DNA of 64,000 nucleotides from Gymnopilus junonius (GCA_015501075.1 JADNYJ010000164.1:1-64000), one strand, 5' to 3'; counted from the first letter of the stretch, positions 33,279 to 48,038 are shown. Notes: generated by a model not told the origin, from the sequence alone. A program made the numbers and translations.

Positions 33279-34812
33279 GGCTATCCCGTGACTAATCGCT
33301 CCGAAGAGTTGTAGTTGAACACTGGCGTGTCAGAATGAATCAAACATTGTAGCAGAGTCACATACTTGTTTTGAGCCTGTGGGTTCCAAGGTCTCCTTGT
33401 TGCTGTCCCCGATATTTCTGTAACTTGTTATCAGCCAGTGGTGATTTGACGCGTTCGAGGAAAAGTCGTAGGTCTTCTCAAAATGGCATCACTCCGTCCG
33501 GACAATCGGAATGAAAGCCTCACACGTGGGATGACGTCATTAGATCGGGCCTATCTCCTTCTGCGAGCTGCTTCCCGGATGCGTCGGGGTGCTCTGACTA
33601 TATCCAAGATTATTTGCATAATGGCTCCAGCGTTTGCAGCTCAGTCACTGATGGTGCTTATGATTACCAGCAAGTAGAACAGCAACGAACTGACGGCATC
33701 GGTCAAGGTATGTACAGGCACACTTCAAGTTGCGTAATATACTGAAACACTATCCCAAATATTAGGGTCATATCATGCAAGTTTATCTACACTTACATGC
33801 ACGGGCTAATACGTAAATTGAAATGTGCCATTGTGTTCTAACTTCTCTAATCCATATATATTTGAAGTCGATGTCAAACAGTGCCTTGCTCAGTGAGACG
33901 GCCTACATATAAATGTAGGCTGCATAATAATTCTATGTAGCCCAACGCTCGAGCTTCATTCTAGCAAGGACCGAGGTAGATATTCGGGCTTTCCTAAAGG
34001 CTTTAGCTCAGTGTTTGCGCAGGGGATCCGTCCGTCCAAATTCATTCCTACGGCGACGGCAACACTGCTCTTGTGCCCCACTCATTCCATCAGTTATTGA
34101 TTCAGATGGATTAATTTCTGTCAAATAAACTTCCTAAGCCAGTCTTGGTCTGGTATAATGGCAGAAAATGGCCACCTACATCCATAAAGAATTCCGCATA
34201 GGCTAGTTGGAATTGTCACCGCCCCTCTTGCTCTCCGAGTTTATTTGTTTGCGTTATCTGCTCTAACCATAAAGAAAGCAAGGCGATTAAGAGACTTAGA
34301 TGAGGCCGTTGGTTTCTTCAAAACCTGCAAGATGATTGGTTGAATTACTTAGCTCCGCTCGGAGATCCTAAAGCGGATTTGGGCTGAACTGCTCTATCGC
34401 TGTAAACATAGTTTGATCGAAACTGTTTTGTTACTTTAAGTTGGGGCTTGAGGACCAGAAAATGAAATCATGTCAGGAACTGACAGCCCTGACATCGAAG
34501 ACCGTATCAAGGTGTCGAGTTGTAAAGGCGTCATTTATTTCAAACCAGCAGTACCTATGATCAGGTTTTGATATTGACACCGAGGTTAAATCTGAGGTGA
34601 TATTCATACGAGTACACAATACAGCGTCAACTAGGTATATAGATAGCGTATAGCAATTTAAAAAAATCTAATTGTTAAAACTACTGTGCACACTTGAAAA
34701 ATGCTAATATGGTACGTCTAGAGAATAGTAGGAATAAAATGCAAGTAGAATAGAATAAATACGTTTTCCTAAAATAAAAACCAATCAAAGGCGGTCGAAT
34801 TAGTTAGATATA
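33279..34812. other. Intergenic, possibly a 5' exon of the kinase-like gene
   Basis: A minus-strand open piece near 33370-33480 (EDLRLFLERVKSPLADNKLQ) could be an upstream exon. I see nothing else between 33.7 and 34.8 kb. Confidence 0.4.
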
Positions 34813-37065
<2,253 letters not shown>

Positions 37066-37104
37066 GTTGGTCGATGAAAAAACTGGGTCCCGAGCGTGAG
37101 GCTT

Positions 37105-37113
37105 TATAACTCC
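37105..37113 (-). promoter_or_regulatory. TATA box of the GMC oxidoreductase gene
   Basis: TATAAAGCC on the minus strand lies about 45 bp before the chosen ATG. Confidence 0.5.
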
Positions 37114-37129
37114 CAAAGATACAGCCACA

Positions 37130-38963
37130 TTCTTTCTAATAATTTATCAGAAACGTAAGTGCTCAGCACCGAGGCACCGATGTGGGATGCTGGTCAAAAG
37201 CCAAAAGGAAACAACTGTAACGAAGCGCTGATTCTGAATCAAATACACCCAATAGGAAAGCCTCAAGGGGTTTAGTAGTTCGACAACACAGCTTGTTCAG
37301 GTGATGCTCTTCGAGTGACCAAATATTTGTTACAGGAACTAAAGACGTTAGTCATACTAACATTTCATCCCGTCAGATATAGTTGTCGTTCACCATGATC
37401 TCTCTGTGCGATTTCTGTATTGAAGGCGGAGAGTGGTCTGTCACTGAACGTTCTTCAAATTACAATGCCTCAGAGGCTTTTGCGGATGTACATACATCCC
37501 TTCCTCTTTATGTTCCAGTGCTATTTCTGGAATCTGAGTAAGAGTTTTGCCTCATTTGGGATCACATCGGGAGGCTATATTTAACCTTAGGCCTGTCATT
37601 CCTCTCCGGTCCCGGAGTGGCGTACACATTCATTCCATACCGGCGGGCGGAAATGGCAGTCGCGCCTCATGAATCTATGCTCAAGTTACGGGAGTTTCGG
37701 ATGACCAGACCCCGAGTCCACTAAGGACTATATGCTATGTGCTTACATGGGCGTCTATAGATACGACCTGATATTGATAGGTTGAATGCTGTACGTTTTA
37801 GAATGTGTACTAACTTGGATCAATGGCAGAATTTGCGATCAAATTGGCATGACGTGCATGGTTTCAGGTCTTTGGAAGCAATTGATGCTAGCTACATTTG
37901 CGGGGCTCTTATTTCTGTTTCCATATTTTGCGCAGCCACATCCTACTCGTACTCTCGCGCCGACCTTATAAGCTTTGAATATTAGCTCCTATTAGAGTCC
38001 TTATCCAATATATCTGTGGTATGCCAGTGATGGTAACAAAAGCCCCTGCGGGCGGACCTTACAACAGCGCAGCTAAAGCAATGGGTGCTAGATAATAAAC
38101 TTGACTCAAGTTGTGGTTAAAATCACCAAGTTGGTGGTGGCTACACATTACCTTTGACTAAAATCTGAAGCCTGTGCAGCAACCTGAATATAATGTACTA
38201 AGGATATTCCAAATTTATAGAATGACTCGAACGCCGTTCTGCAGAACTGTATTTTAAAGAGCAAGCACCAATGCATTAGCACCTTAAGATCCTGGAATTA
38301 GATTACCCAAATAAGATATTTTTACATTTTGATGCAGAGCAATTAAATGCCGTAAGTTTCACCAGGAGATTAATCGAAAAGTTTGACAGTGTCCTGCGGA
38401 GAGATTAGATGGAGCTGGAGTAGGAAAAGATCAGTTGAATTTGGGTGCTAATGTAACTTACCCGAGTCTCTTCTGGGAGAGCCAACTATCCTGCGATTTG
38501 AATCTATATTGGCCGTAAGGAACCTTCGGTCTTTCTACGTCATGAGAGAAGAGCGCATGAAGAGTCAAAGGAGGACGCCTTTGAAGTTTCCCAAAGTGAC
38601 GGGAACAATTAAACAAAGAGTTCTTCCGTCATACAACATGACGACGTATGTCAGCCAACTCTGTATAATGGACAATGAAATGTTATTTCTACCACGCGGA
38701 CAATGAACGTATTCGTGTTGTCATAATCGAACACTAATTGCTAGTTGTCATTAATGATTGCTTAGGGGCCCAAAGACCATTATTGTGTTTCTAAGATCTA
38801 GGGTATAGTTCAAAAGGAGCGAAGTGGAAGAATTGTAACGGATCAGTATGTTGCCTGAATGTAGGGGCCAGAACAAGGAAATAGAGCAAACAAAGCAGCA
38901 ATGCACACGAGTCATACGAGTCAGCAATGAACATGTGTCAGACTCAATGATCAAAATATACTT
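37130..38963. other. No gene recognised
   Basis: No ORF here shows a motif or splice chain. It separates two GMC-family loci. Confidence 0.45.
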
Positions 38964-39559
38964 TTAGTGTTTACATGCCTTGATTATATCGGCAGCGTGT
39001 TCAGCAAGGAGGTAAGTAGGTCCTTGGGTGTGACCACTGGGGACAAATGGCTGTGATACATAAATCAGTTGGCAGCCTAACTATAAAGAATACACTCACG
39101 AAAACAGATGCATCAACAATTCGTAGGCCTGCCGCACCCTTGACTCAGAGCCACTCTACAGTTTGAATGTCTGAAAGGCCAGCTTACTGGGTGTCAGAGT
39201 TGGACCCAAGAACGAAGCAACGGCTGCCAGAACTCCTTGGTCACTGTGGCGAACAACATGCTTCGAACCTCGGTTGAGTGAAGTAGAGCGGTTTCTGATT
39301 ACCTTACACCAGCTTCCAGGACAAGGACGCTGACACTTGGATCCTCTGTAAGACGGCTCGCGACAGTAAGCCCAGCAGTTCCAGCTATTACAAGACGTGA
39401 GTATACGTGTACATGAGGATAACCGAGCTATGTGCCTCCTACAATGATATAGTCATAGGTTGAGGAAGTAAGCTGGGTAAGGGAGGTGAGGGTAGCACCC
39501 AGAGAAGAAGAGACCAGAAGTGAGGCGGTAACGAGCGAAATGAGCCTGGGCGAAAACAT
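38964..39559 (-). pseudogene. GMC oxidoreductase remnant with the middle deleted
   Basis: The ATG at 39559 gives a signal peptide (MFSPRLISLVTASLLVSS) and YDYIIVG. A GC-AG intron joins this to a GAGTAGL nucleotide-binding motif and SVSVLVLEAG. The next recognisable coding sequence is already the extreme C-terminus: GLRIVDASVF, an intron, PFVPSGHTQGPTYLLAEHAA and a TAA at 38964. About 450 residues, including the first catalytic histidine region, are missing. Both ends resemble the neighbour at 34813-37065, so it is a tandem relative reduced by an internal deletion. Confidence 0.85.
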
Positions 39560-41818
39560 CCTGCGAAACACTATCGGATTTTTTCCGTTTCGCACCTCTT
39601 TTTATGTCGGAGATCATCCATGTTAACTTGGCGGTAATTCCACGGCTAAAATAGCTGCATTAGATAGGTCTCAGAAGCACGGTCGAAGGACCCATGGGGA
39701 GCTACGCTAGGGAGGTTATAGTAGCGCCCTGCACATCAAAAAATTGAGAATTCTTCAAGGGACGTCTTGCTTCTGTTATTTTTAAGGTATACACGACCTG
39801 TGGCCGATCGTAGGCCGGGGTTGAACACTTGGGATTTATATTCATTGATAATTGACCGTGTCAGAGCGTAACGTGAAAACCTTAATCCCGCGGTGCCAGG
39901 ATCATATTTAGCGCTCTGTTGAATGATAACACTTTGAGACGGCTTCCGTGTCGTCTGAGGGAATGACTCCCATAAAGACGAGAGCCAGTCAATAGGAGAG
40001 AGGATCCGTTGTTAACAGATTTCTCTGGATGAGATGCTCGTGAACAAGCAGGAAGTACAGAACTTCATTCGCATATAAAGACCTGTCAGTCGTGGATTAG
40101 TTTCCTAGGTCACTATCTAATTCAAAGAGCAACAAAAGTAAGTTAGCAACTGCGCTGGTACTTCAAACATGTCCGGAAATATGGGCTTACCGAGGTCGAT
40201 CTTAACAGGAGCAGTAGGGTCGTAAGTGCTCAACTAATGGAAAATCCTCCTTTGGAATGGACAATATTCGTTATCAACAATCCTTGAAAGGGCCAGTACT
40301 TTAGGAATCTATTCGGCGGAGAATTGTGACGCCGAAGCAGGGCTCGCAAAGCAATGATAGGAACGCGAGCGCCACAAACGCTGGCATAAATGTGAGTATT
40401 GCGCGATCCATAAGATGGGACTTGAGAACGTTTGCCATGATTCCAATTGATTGTCGCCTGAAAGCAAGTCATGCGCTTCTGAGATATCTGACACTTACAA
40501 TAACCCTCTATTAGTAGTTGTATGCAAGGTTTGACGATTATAGCCAAAGAGGAACAGAGTGAACCCAGGCTATCTTACAATTAAGAACGTGCTAACAGTC
40601 GTGAGTACGTGGCGCCCGTAAAAGCCATGTCCTCGTGAAACACATAGGATATATAACTACGCTGCATGAAAGGAACGAAACATTAAAAAATTACACGTAA
40701 GAGAGCGCCCGGACTCACATAGCATATCTCAGAGAACCAGTACTCTAGACAGCTCTTCTGACCACTATTCCTAAGTCTGGATTGCGCAAGGGACAGAATA
40801 TGTCTCGAAGTTGCTGATAAGAAAGAAGAGAAGCCGGAAAAGTTTGAGGCTTCGAATTGACGCTGCCAGAAGGGATGACATGTGGAGGGGATCAGACTGA
40901 TCAGAGAGAAGCTTCTCCATGAAGGACATATGTGCTATGATAGTAGCCGATGGCAAACTGAGTAACCAGCTGCAGAACAGCCAGCGAAAATTGGGTGAAA
41001 AAATCGCTTCGAAGTTGGAAGCAGTGGAAGAGACAAAAGCTTGAGCTCAAAGATGGGATCATGCATCTTCTCTACCAACATCATCCTCTACCAATTTATA
41101 CTGCTTTACAAGCAATATTAGTGATAAAATGATGCAGCCAGTGGAAAAGCCAACAAGTACTCGGTGCTTGCTCGGTGCAGACCCTCAACGTGAACGAGAA
41201 AAGAAATGTGACTGCGTTACTTTATCAACGTGACATCGACACAGACAGTGACAAGCAGTTTCCAACCTCGACCACCACAACGAGTGTCTACTTTCTGAAC
41301 TGACTATGCCAATCCTAGAATATGTGGCACTTTTACCTTTCTCGGCTCTGTTCTTGCCGGACTCACCTATTTTTTGCCTGAGGCATCACTGGCCTACCCT
41401 CTGTTTCTGACATACCTGAACCCCAGGCGATTCAATATTAAATAGGAGGAGCGCTATTCTAAGTCAACTCCTCGTCGATGGCAGACAATTGTTGACTCAA
41501 TCACGGCGCACTGCATCGTGGAGTAGCCATTGGCTATGGCATAGTAAGGGCTCCAAGACACATTGTCCCGAGACATGATGCAGTCGGATCGACCGTCGTT
41601 CCATGTGGCTTTCTGAGTTCAACCAATCATGTTTCCTCGGTGTCTTGCAACATCTCCTTTCAGAGGACGATTGAGCTCCGAGGGTGATTCTACCCCGCCA
41701 TCTGGAGTCTTTAATTGAATCAGGAGATCTGGAGTCTAGATGACCTCAATTACTCATCGCACGTTTGCGCCGATCCTCCTTTCAATACACTATTTCATGT
41801 TGTTCTCCTAACCTCTGG
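39560..41818. other. No gene recognised
   Basis: Scattered short ORFs lack motifs. The right part is the upstream region of the secreted Kex2-repeat gene. Confidence 0.45.
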
Positions 41819-41820
41819 GC

Positions 41821-41829
41821 AATATAAAA
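41821..41829 (+). promoter_or_regulatory. TATA box of the Gly/His-rich secreted protein gene
   Basis: AATATAAAAAG lies about 130 bp before the ATG at 41954. Confidence 0.5.
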
Positions 41830-41953
41830 AGTGGACCTTTGGCAAAATTCTGGCAATCCGTCGAGTTCAAACTCAGCCATCAAGTCGTCTCGTTCATTCA
41901 GACTACCCAATTTCACAGCCTAATCTTATCCGATTTTTTACTCTATAAACATC

Positions 41954-42528
41954 ATGCGTTTCTCTACTCTGAGTCTTACCGTCTTGGCAGTCGTTGCCTC
42001 CACATCTGCTCTCGTAGTCGACACTCGCGGCAACGAAGGCTATGGCAAGGGTAATGGGTATGGCGGCGGCGGCAGCTATGGTCACGGCGGCGGCTATGGT
42101 GTCGATAAGCGCGGTGACGGCTATGGCGGTCATGGTTATGGTGGTGGCGGTTATGGCAATCACGGCAAGCGCGGTGGTGGCGATGGTTATGGACGCGGTT
42201 CTGGTTATGGCCACGATGGCGGTCACGGCTACGGCAACGACCACGGCTACAACAAGCGCGGCGACGGAGGCGACGGCAATGGTTATGGTCACGGCAACGG
42301 CGGCCACAATGGCGGCTACGGTCATGGTAATGGCCATGGACACAGCGGGGCTACGGTCATGGTAATGGCCATGGACACAACGGGGGCTACGGAGACCACG
42401 ACAAGAGAGGTGATGGAGGCGACGGTGGATATAGCCATGGCTATGGCGGAGGTCATGATGGCAATGGTCACGGTTATGGAGGAGGTTCCGGTCATGGATA
42501 CGGAAGCGGCGACAACAAGAAGGATTGA
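41954..42528 (+). CDS. Secreted Gly/His-rich Kex2-processed repeat protein
   Basis: Single exon. The signal peptide is MRFSTLSLTVLAVVASTSA. The mature chain is almost only Gly, Tyr, His, Asn, Asp and Lys. It is cut into units by Lys-Arg sites followed by Gly (VDKRG, HGKRG, YNKRG, HDKRG), the layout of Kex2-processed repeat proteins (KEPs). Units contain runs such as GYGHGNGHGH. In the raw sequence a one-base loss in a G run (42347-42350; the sister repeat has five Gs) shifts the frame. With it repaired the ORF ends GSGDNKKD at TGA 42526-42528. Peptides with many His residues could bind metal or act as wall or signal peptides; neither is shown. Confidence 0.82.
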
Positions 42529-43877
42529 GGGGATCACGGAGAAGGATTTGCTACTTAAGAACGCTGAACGCTGTGTATTACCATATTTTCCGCTTTCTTT
42601 CTAACTCATGAACATATTTTGTATTTTATTATCTTATCGTTACTTAAATTTCTTGCACCTTCCTGTACATTCTCATCCTGTTAACTTTCCTTGTAACACT
42701 ATATCTTTCTTCTCGTCTCATCGTCTTATTTAACCCATTATACGCAAACTTCAAAAATCATCAAGAAATTCAACCAGACATATTTACGCACTGTCATTCT
42801 TTACGCACAAACGTCTTTACAATGAGCGCAGCATAAGCATACAAGACGGCTCTCCTGGCCTCTTATTCATGTAAGTCAGGATTAAGTTGAAATTTCCGCA
42901 TATAGCAGCCAAGTTTGGCAGATTGTTGCTTCCTTCAAGTTGGACCCTACTGTTGCAGGAGACGGTTAAATTGAATTGGCACTGGCGCACTCGTACGACG
43001 AACTTTCACTGAACAATCTCCTTTTATTTTCCTACTTAAGAGGAGCAGTGTATTGCCTCAGCAGCAGGCCTCGGGACTCCTCCGTTTCCATCCGACAGCA
43101 GTTGCAAGTTTATCTAGAGACACCACCAAATACATGACAGTAAGACTAGTTTTGCACACCAAATTGAACTAGCAATTATTCTCCATGAGAAAATAAATCC
43201 AGATCTCATTCTTGGTGCAAACATTGTAAGTTTGATCTTGTCTGCGCGTGAGGAATTGAGACGAACGCTTCCCGGGGTTTTCGAGCCATCCCTTGATTAT
43301 TCCAGTCGACTTCGTTGCATAAGCAACGCTCTTTCTGTTTTGCTTCAAGGGCCTTGCTGGTGTCCGGTGTACTATAGTGATCATAAAGAAAAAGAAAGAT
43401 ATTACAAAAGCAATGTACTTAATGTACTAGGGGGTATAGAAGACATAAAAAGAGCCTTAAGCTGAGTACCATACAAACAAGGGTTCCTATAGAGCAAAAT
43501 AAACATCCAAGAAATTCACAATTGATCCGAAACTGATCTAAGGTACGATATACACATATTATGGAAGATTGAAGTCCACTGAGAGAAGATACTAGAAAGG
43601 AAAGGAATAAAGGAATACCACCTACGTATCCAGGTTGAGACCACGTGGAAGGTGGGGAATTAATTGCCAGTAAATCGTAGTCGAGTACGTCAGGATGCAG
43701 GCTGCAGAAGTGGAAGCTATCTTAGGGCTGACAAAGGGGAAGTTGAAGAAGGACTGCCCTCACGCTCTCTTGTCAACCTATTACAAACAGGCAAAACTTT
43801 AATGAGAGGGTCTGGAACCGGGAGAAACACTCTCAAGCTCCACTGAAAGAAGAGCCACCATGCAGAGAAGATTCTGC
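42529..43877. other. No gene recognised
   Basis: It includes the 3' UTR of the repeat protein. ORFs near 43169-43465 have no motif. Confidence 0.4.
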
Positions 43878-45301
43878 TCACGGCATGGGCACGACGTTCT
43901 TTGCTCGCGAGTGATGAGGCTCGTTCAGGCTGACATGAGCCCGAGTATCCGAGGCACTTGAACTGGGCGTGCCAGTTTGGAGCTGGGAGGCTGGGGTCTG
44001 TGCGCGCGCGTGCGGGTGCGGGTACGGGAGGACAGGGAGAACAGGCAAAGAAGAAGGGGATGGAGGAGTGCCGAGCGTTTGAGCGCGTGTTCTTATGATA
44101 GACCTGTAGAACCCCATCCCACACAATCAACACTTTTTTCATATTCAAAAGGAACGAAGACGAAAAGAGAAGACCTACGTTCCAGCCCTGATCAGTTCGC
44201 TCAATCTCAAGTGTTTCCTAGCCTGCGTCAAGAACAAGCCCGTTCCCAAGATACTTCCTTGTCCATGGTTCACCGACTCGAAGAGGGGGCCAGCCGGTAA
44301 GGATGCGCTAACAGGAGCAGCGTAAAAATCTGTTCCTGACCAAGTGCCACCTCTACCGGAATACCCGAGCCCATGCCCACCAGCACCCGAAGTGGAATGC
44401 CCATCCCCAAGGATGACACGTTCCAGCGCTGGATTCTCGCTCACGTGGAGGATAGTCTCGTTCCAGACGCTGGGGAGCATGGTGGAGAACGTGTGCAATT
44501 TGGGTCGGGTGCGTAGGGAGTGGGTTATAGCTGTGATGGGACCCTGCTTCGAGGATGTACGTTGGGATTGAGCGTGAAAAAGGGAGGACATGGAGTGTAA
44601 TTGTACACTAGCATGCCGGAGTCGTCGGTCAGGCGGAATGCCAGGTCCGCGAATTCCTGTTAAAATAGAATTGAGATAGGGTGAACATTACAGGAGAAAT
44701 GAAAAGGAAACGTACAAGTTCGTCCCAACTATCCATGGCCTTGGCCACTTCAGACAGAACAATCCTTGGCCTTGGCTGCGTGAGGTATACGTGGCTAGGC
44801 TTGCGAACCACCAGATGGGTCAAACCCACGAGGTCCTTCAGCCCCTCGCAGAACTCCTCGCTTCCAAATCCCGAACTTGTCCAGGCAACGCTGGCGAGAG
44901 CAGCGTCGTATCCAGCGTGATATCCAACAGCCTTATCGAGCCGTTACTCATTTGCATCAACTCCCCTCCTTCCGCCCATATGCCTCCGAAAATAACGCGA
45001 CGGATGTATGTAGCATAAGCAGGGTTGGGGCGCAAACCGAGTCGAGCAGGCGGTGCAGTTGGTTTGCAGATAAGAGGTGAACGGTGTGATAAAATAGGGG
45101 GCATGATATCCTATAAAACTGTTTGCAGACGAGGAGGAATGCTAGGCGACCGCGCACTGGGGGTGGTGTTGACGATGCTCCAACACTAGAGGGCCGATGC
45201 CACAAGGGGCGCGTTTGGGGAATGAGAGGGGCTACAACACAATAAGATAGAATGCCTTCTAGAAGCTCTTCTGGAAAGGCGGTCAGCGCGAGGGTTGGCA
45301 T
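43878..45301 (-). CDS. F-box-like protein (frame interrupted)
   Basis: The ATG at 45301 opens MPTLALTAFPEELLEGILSY, then FLLVCKQFYRISCPLFYHTV, a fungal F-box-like pattern (F-box proteins recruit substrates to SCF ubiquitin ligases). Downstream segments (YATYIRRVIFGGIW, SNGSIRLLDITLDTTLLSPA, GLTHLVVRKPSHVYLTQP, NPALERVILGDGHS) resemble the leucine-rich tails of such proteins. Two introns are clear: one after SWDEL (GTACGT...ACAG) and one after LIRAGT (GTAGGT...TACAG). The end is AKNVVPMP at 43878. Three one-base gaps (near 45033, 44885 and 44598) must be repaired to read through, each next to a short homopolymer. Confidence 0.68.
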
Positions 45302-46070
45302 GACTGGAGTTGGGGTGGTAGGCAAGAATAAAGTGCAAACGAAGAGGCGATTGATTTATGTGACGAGAATGAAGTATGGGCCGGAGTCAGAACCTTGTTG
45401 GAATGGACAGTAAACCTGGTTCTCGACGTTAAGAGTACAGGTGACACACTGTACAAGAAGAAGGCTGATAAGGCCTTTTAAAGCTGCAAAGTGCGTTTTC
45501 AACGAGGTAGATCGCACTATACAGGGTTATGGATAGGATCGAGCCGATGGATGAAACTTGAACGGGAGGATATCGGTGAGACACTGGGACGAAGGACAGT
45601 CTGAATCAACAACGCCTATGCCTGCTGTACAAGGTCATTTAGTAAGTAATATCCACTGGAAGCAAGCTACTCGAGTTTGAGGTAGCTAGACGCTTGTTGT
45701 CAGGGAACCTGAGGAAGACGAAGCTGTAAATTCCGAAGAGCTTGCAGCAATTTGACTTTAGCCAATTTGAAAAAATTATAATATACTCCTGCTCAGTTCG
45801 CCAAAGCAGAGCGTGAAAATTACAGTATCAATAGTTTGAATGAAGCAGGTGTAATGAGCTTAAAGTGTAGACAAGGTGTAGGTTCACTGAAAAGTCGGGG
45901 ACTCCGTTCATGGTGAATCAGTACCACGCTTTTGATCGATCGGTACTCTAGCTTGTTCGCTGTCGGGCTAGGCGTGAAGTTGCTTTCTTCGTCATTACGG
46001 ATGGCCTCTGAGAAAGCATTTTGTATGCTATAATTATGTTTCCCTTCGGCAGCTTGGCTTAATAGAGGTT
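45302..46070. other. Intergenic, no gene seen
   Basis: No coding or RNA signal was found before the small MITE at 46074. Confidence 0.45.
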
Positions 46071-46073
46071 ATC

Positions 46074-46180
46074 TGCAAGTTGGATTATTCCTAAGGAATT
46101 CCCATATAAGTCGAAGCCCCACTGCCCCAAGCCAATCAGAATACGCAGAATTCTCTGATCAAACCTTGCAGATAACCTCT
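46074..46180. mobile_element. 107-bp MITE, AGAGGTTAT family, copy 2
   Basis: The ends are AGAGGTTATCTGCAAG and CTTGCAGATAACCTCT, with AAT repeated directly on each side. Terminal sequence, AGCCAATCAGA-like internal text and a 3-bp TSD match copy 1 at 24877-25004, about 21 kb away. Confidence 0.8.
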
Positions 46181-46467
46181 AATCTGAAGCATTTGATGCA
46201 AATTATGTAACTGTATGTTCATATGCATTACGAATTTTAGACATTGAAAAGCATTGACATTGTTAAGGATATAATAGAGAACAAAGCTTTAAAGCATTGA
46301 TCCAAATGAAATCTGCAACATTTGCTACTTGCAAAAACCTGCATGAATTAATACGTAAGAACAGAAAAATCAACCACAAACTAAAGACCATTCCATTTGC
46401 TGAATTCGCGATCAACATCAAAAAATGCAAAGCAAGTATTCAGCAAAGAGAAGGTCCTCAGAAGAGG

Positions 46468-46655
46468 GATCCCCCGACGACACAAGCCGGGCTGCAGTAG
46501 CAAGGTCATCACGTCCAAGGGGTGCAAGCAGAGCCCAAGGAGCTGGGGCGGCAAAAATAAGATAACCAATAATGGAGGCGGTGCCTCCATAATAGTGGTT
46601 AAACTATTAAGAACAGATACTACACTTGATCTAAGCCAAAAGGCCAGAGTGGTAA
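46468..46655 (-). ncRNA. U2 spliceosomal snRNA
   Basis: The minus strand contains GGCCTTTTGGCTTAGATCA, then AGTGTAGTATCTGTTC, the nearly invariant U2 5' domain with the branch-point-recognition GTAGTA. Stem IIa/IIb candidates follow (TAATAGTTTAACCACTATTA and TGGAGGCACCGCCTCCA), then a Sm site (ATTTTTG). A 3' stem-loop IV has the loop TACTGCAGCCC, comparable to the U2B''-binding loop. About ten bases precede GGCC, as in other U2 RNAs, so the 5' end is placed near 46655. The 3' end near 46468 is approximate. Confidence 0.93.
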
Positions 46656-46680
46656 GGAAATAAATGGGTGGGTCAAGGTT

Positions 46681-46687
46681 TATATAC
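46681..46687 (-). promoter_or_regulatory. TATA-like element of the U2 gene
   Basis: GGTATATAAACC on the minus strand lies about 26-32 bp upstream of the predicted U2 5' end. Confidence 0.55.
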
Positions 46688-46689
46688 CC

Positions 46690-47330
46690 TGCAGAGGTGC
46701 GCACGGACCATAGGTATACACGTGTTGACCACAGATGTGCATGTGATTGATTTAGATCATCGCGTCTTGACACTACTAAATCTTAATTAGTAACTTTGTA
46801 TCTCTTGATCTTATCTTTGCGTGACGGTAAAGCGAAATCAAGTCATGAGCTTCAGCTACAAGAAATTTCCGAGCAACACTGTAACTCATCCTACGATGTG
46901 CAGCAAGACCTTGAAGGACATCGGACTGGCCGCACGTCACGATATGTACAGCGGTAATACGGTATATTCCATTCCCGTTTCCAAGTTAACAGTGCCGATA
47001 GTCCGGTATGGTAATCAAATGGTATCATCATTCATGGTCGCGATGAAGAAATTGAAGCTTGAAGATCTGATCAAGGAGTCATTCCACACCCTTCACCAGT
47101 AGCAAAATTCACTGGAATGGCGATGAAATGGCGAACATTCAAATCATCATTGTACACGCCATCCAAGATCCTTCCCCCGCAGCCTCGCAGGCCAAGGCAC
47201 CCCGCCGTCAGCGGTATGTGTATCGATAGGACCCTTCCGACCCAATTGAGGTCCTGAATGGGATGGATGCGTCAATTGATCATCGCAAATTGATCATCGC
47301 AACGGATGAGCTATTTTAAGCACATCGCGT
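46690..47330. other. No supported gene
   Basis: A plus-strand ORF at 46821-47102 lacks a recognisable motif. The right end is the CipC promoter, with a TATA-like TATAAGAG near 47334. Confidence 0.4.
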
Positions 47331-47424
47331 CGGTATAAGAGCCCCTTCCCCTCCTTATCTGATCTCCATCTCCCCCTCTCTCCCTTTCAACACCAGTCTT
47401 TAATCCTTCAGCGTATATATCATC

Positions 47425-48038
47425 ATGGGTTGGTTCGGCGATGACTCTGATCAAGCTCAGGCTTACAACACCGTCGGTATTCTTCCCATTCCTGAGGCCA
47501 TTGTAGCTGATCATCCCGCTTTTCATTTCAGTACAACGAGCTCCCCGAGAAGCACGAAGCGTCCCTGTCCCATGAGCTGATCGCCGGTGCTGCTGCTTTC
47601 GAGGTGAATACCTATCCCTTAGTGTTATCTTGATATTATCTGATCCCAATCGTACTAGGCCGCTAAGGCATACGAGAAGCACGTCGCTGACAACGGTCAA
47701 CCCGAATCTCATGCCAAGGCAAAGGAGCTCCTGTAAGCTATCCATCTCATCTTACACCAACCAACATGCTCATAGCCTGCAGGGCTGGTTTCGCCGGCGC
47801 CTTCATCGACAGGGAGGTCGAGACCCGCGGTGTAAGTCCAATCCCCCCTGAATAGTAATTCTTTCGACGTGAGCTGATCCATTGCATTTAGCTCGACTTC
47901 GTCGACAAAGAGAAGGCCAAGCATCATGGTATGTCGACTGTATCGTTTAGTCAGTTCTCCGAGCCTGACTCCTATCCAACAGCTCGTGAACAAATCAACG
48001 AATACGTGACTGAGGAGAACTACCAGATCAACTACTGA
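47425..48038 (+). CDS. CipC-like protein (DUF3759)
   Basis: Six exons: 47425-47472, 47532-47603, 47659-47732, 47783-47831, 47892-47928 and 47983-48038. They give 111 aa with every junction in frame. The sequence is diagnostic of the CipC (concanamycin-induced protein C) family: MGWFGDDSDQAQAY at the start, then HELIAGAAAFEAAKAYE and AGFAGAFIDREVETRGLDF. The protein is small, soluble and helical, with no signal peptide. Family members are abundant stress- or substrate-responsive proteins of filamentous fungi with unknown biochemistry. The first intron requires the GTCGGT donor to keep frame, which makes the start of intron 1 slightly unusual. Confidence 0.94.

Noticed and set aside
42042..42365. 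Ala/Met/Val-rich ORFs overlapping the Gly/His-rich gene on both strands
   Set aside because: They are frame shadows of the glycine-rich repeats; only the 41954 frame has a signal peptide and ordered KR sites.
46821..47102. A 93-aa plus-strand ORF near U2
   Set aside because: No signal peptide, domain or splice partner; length is compatible with chance.
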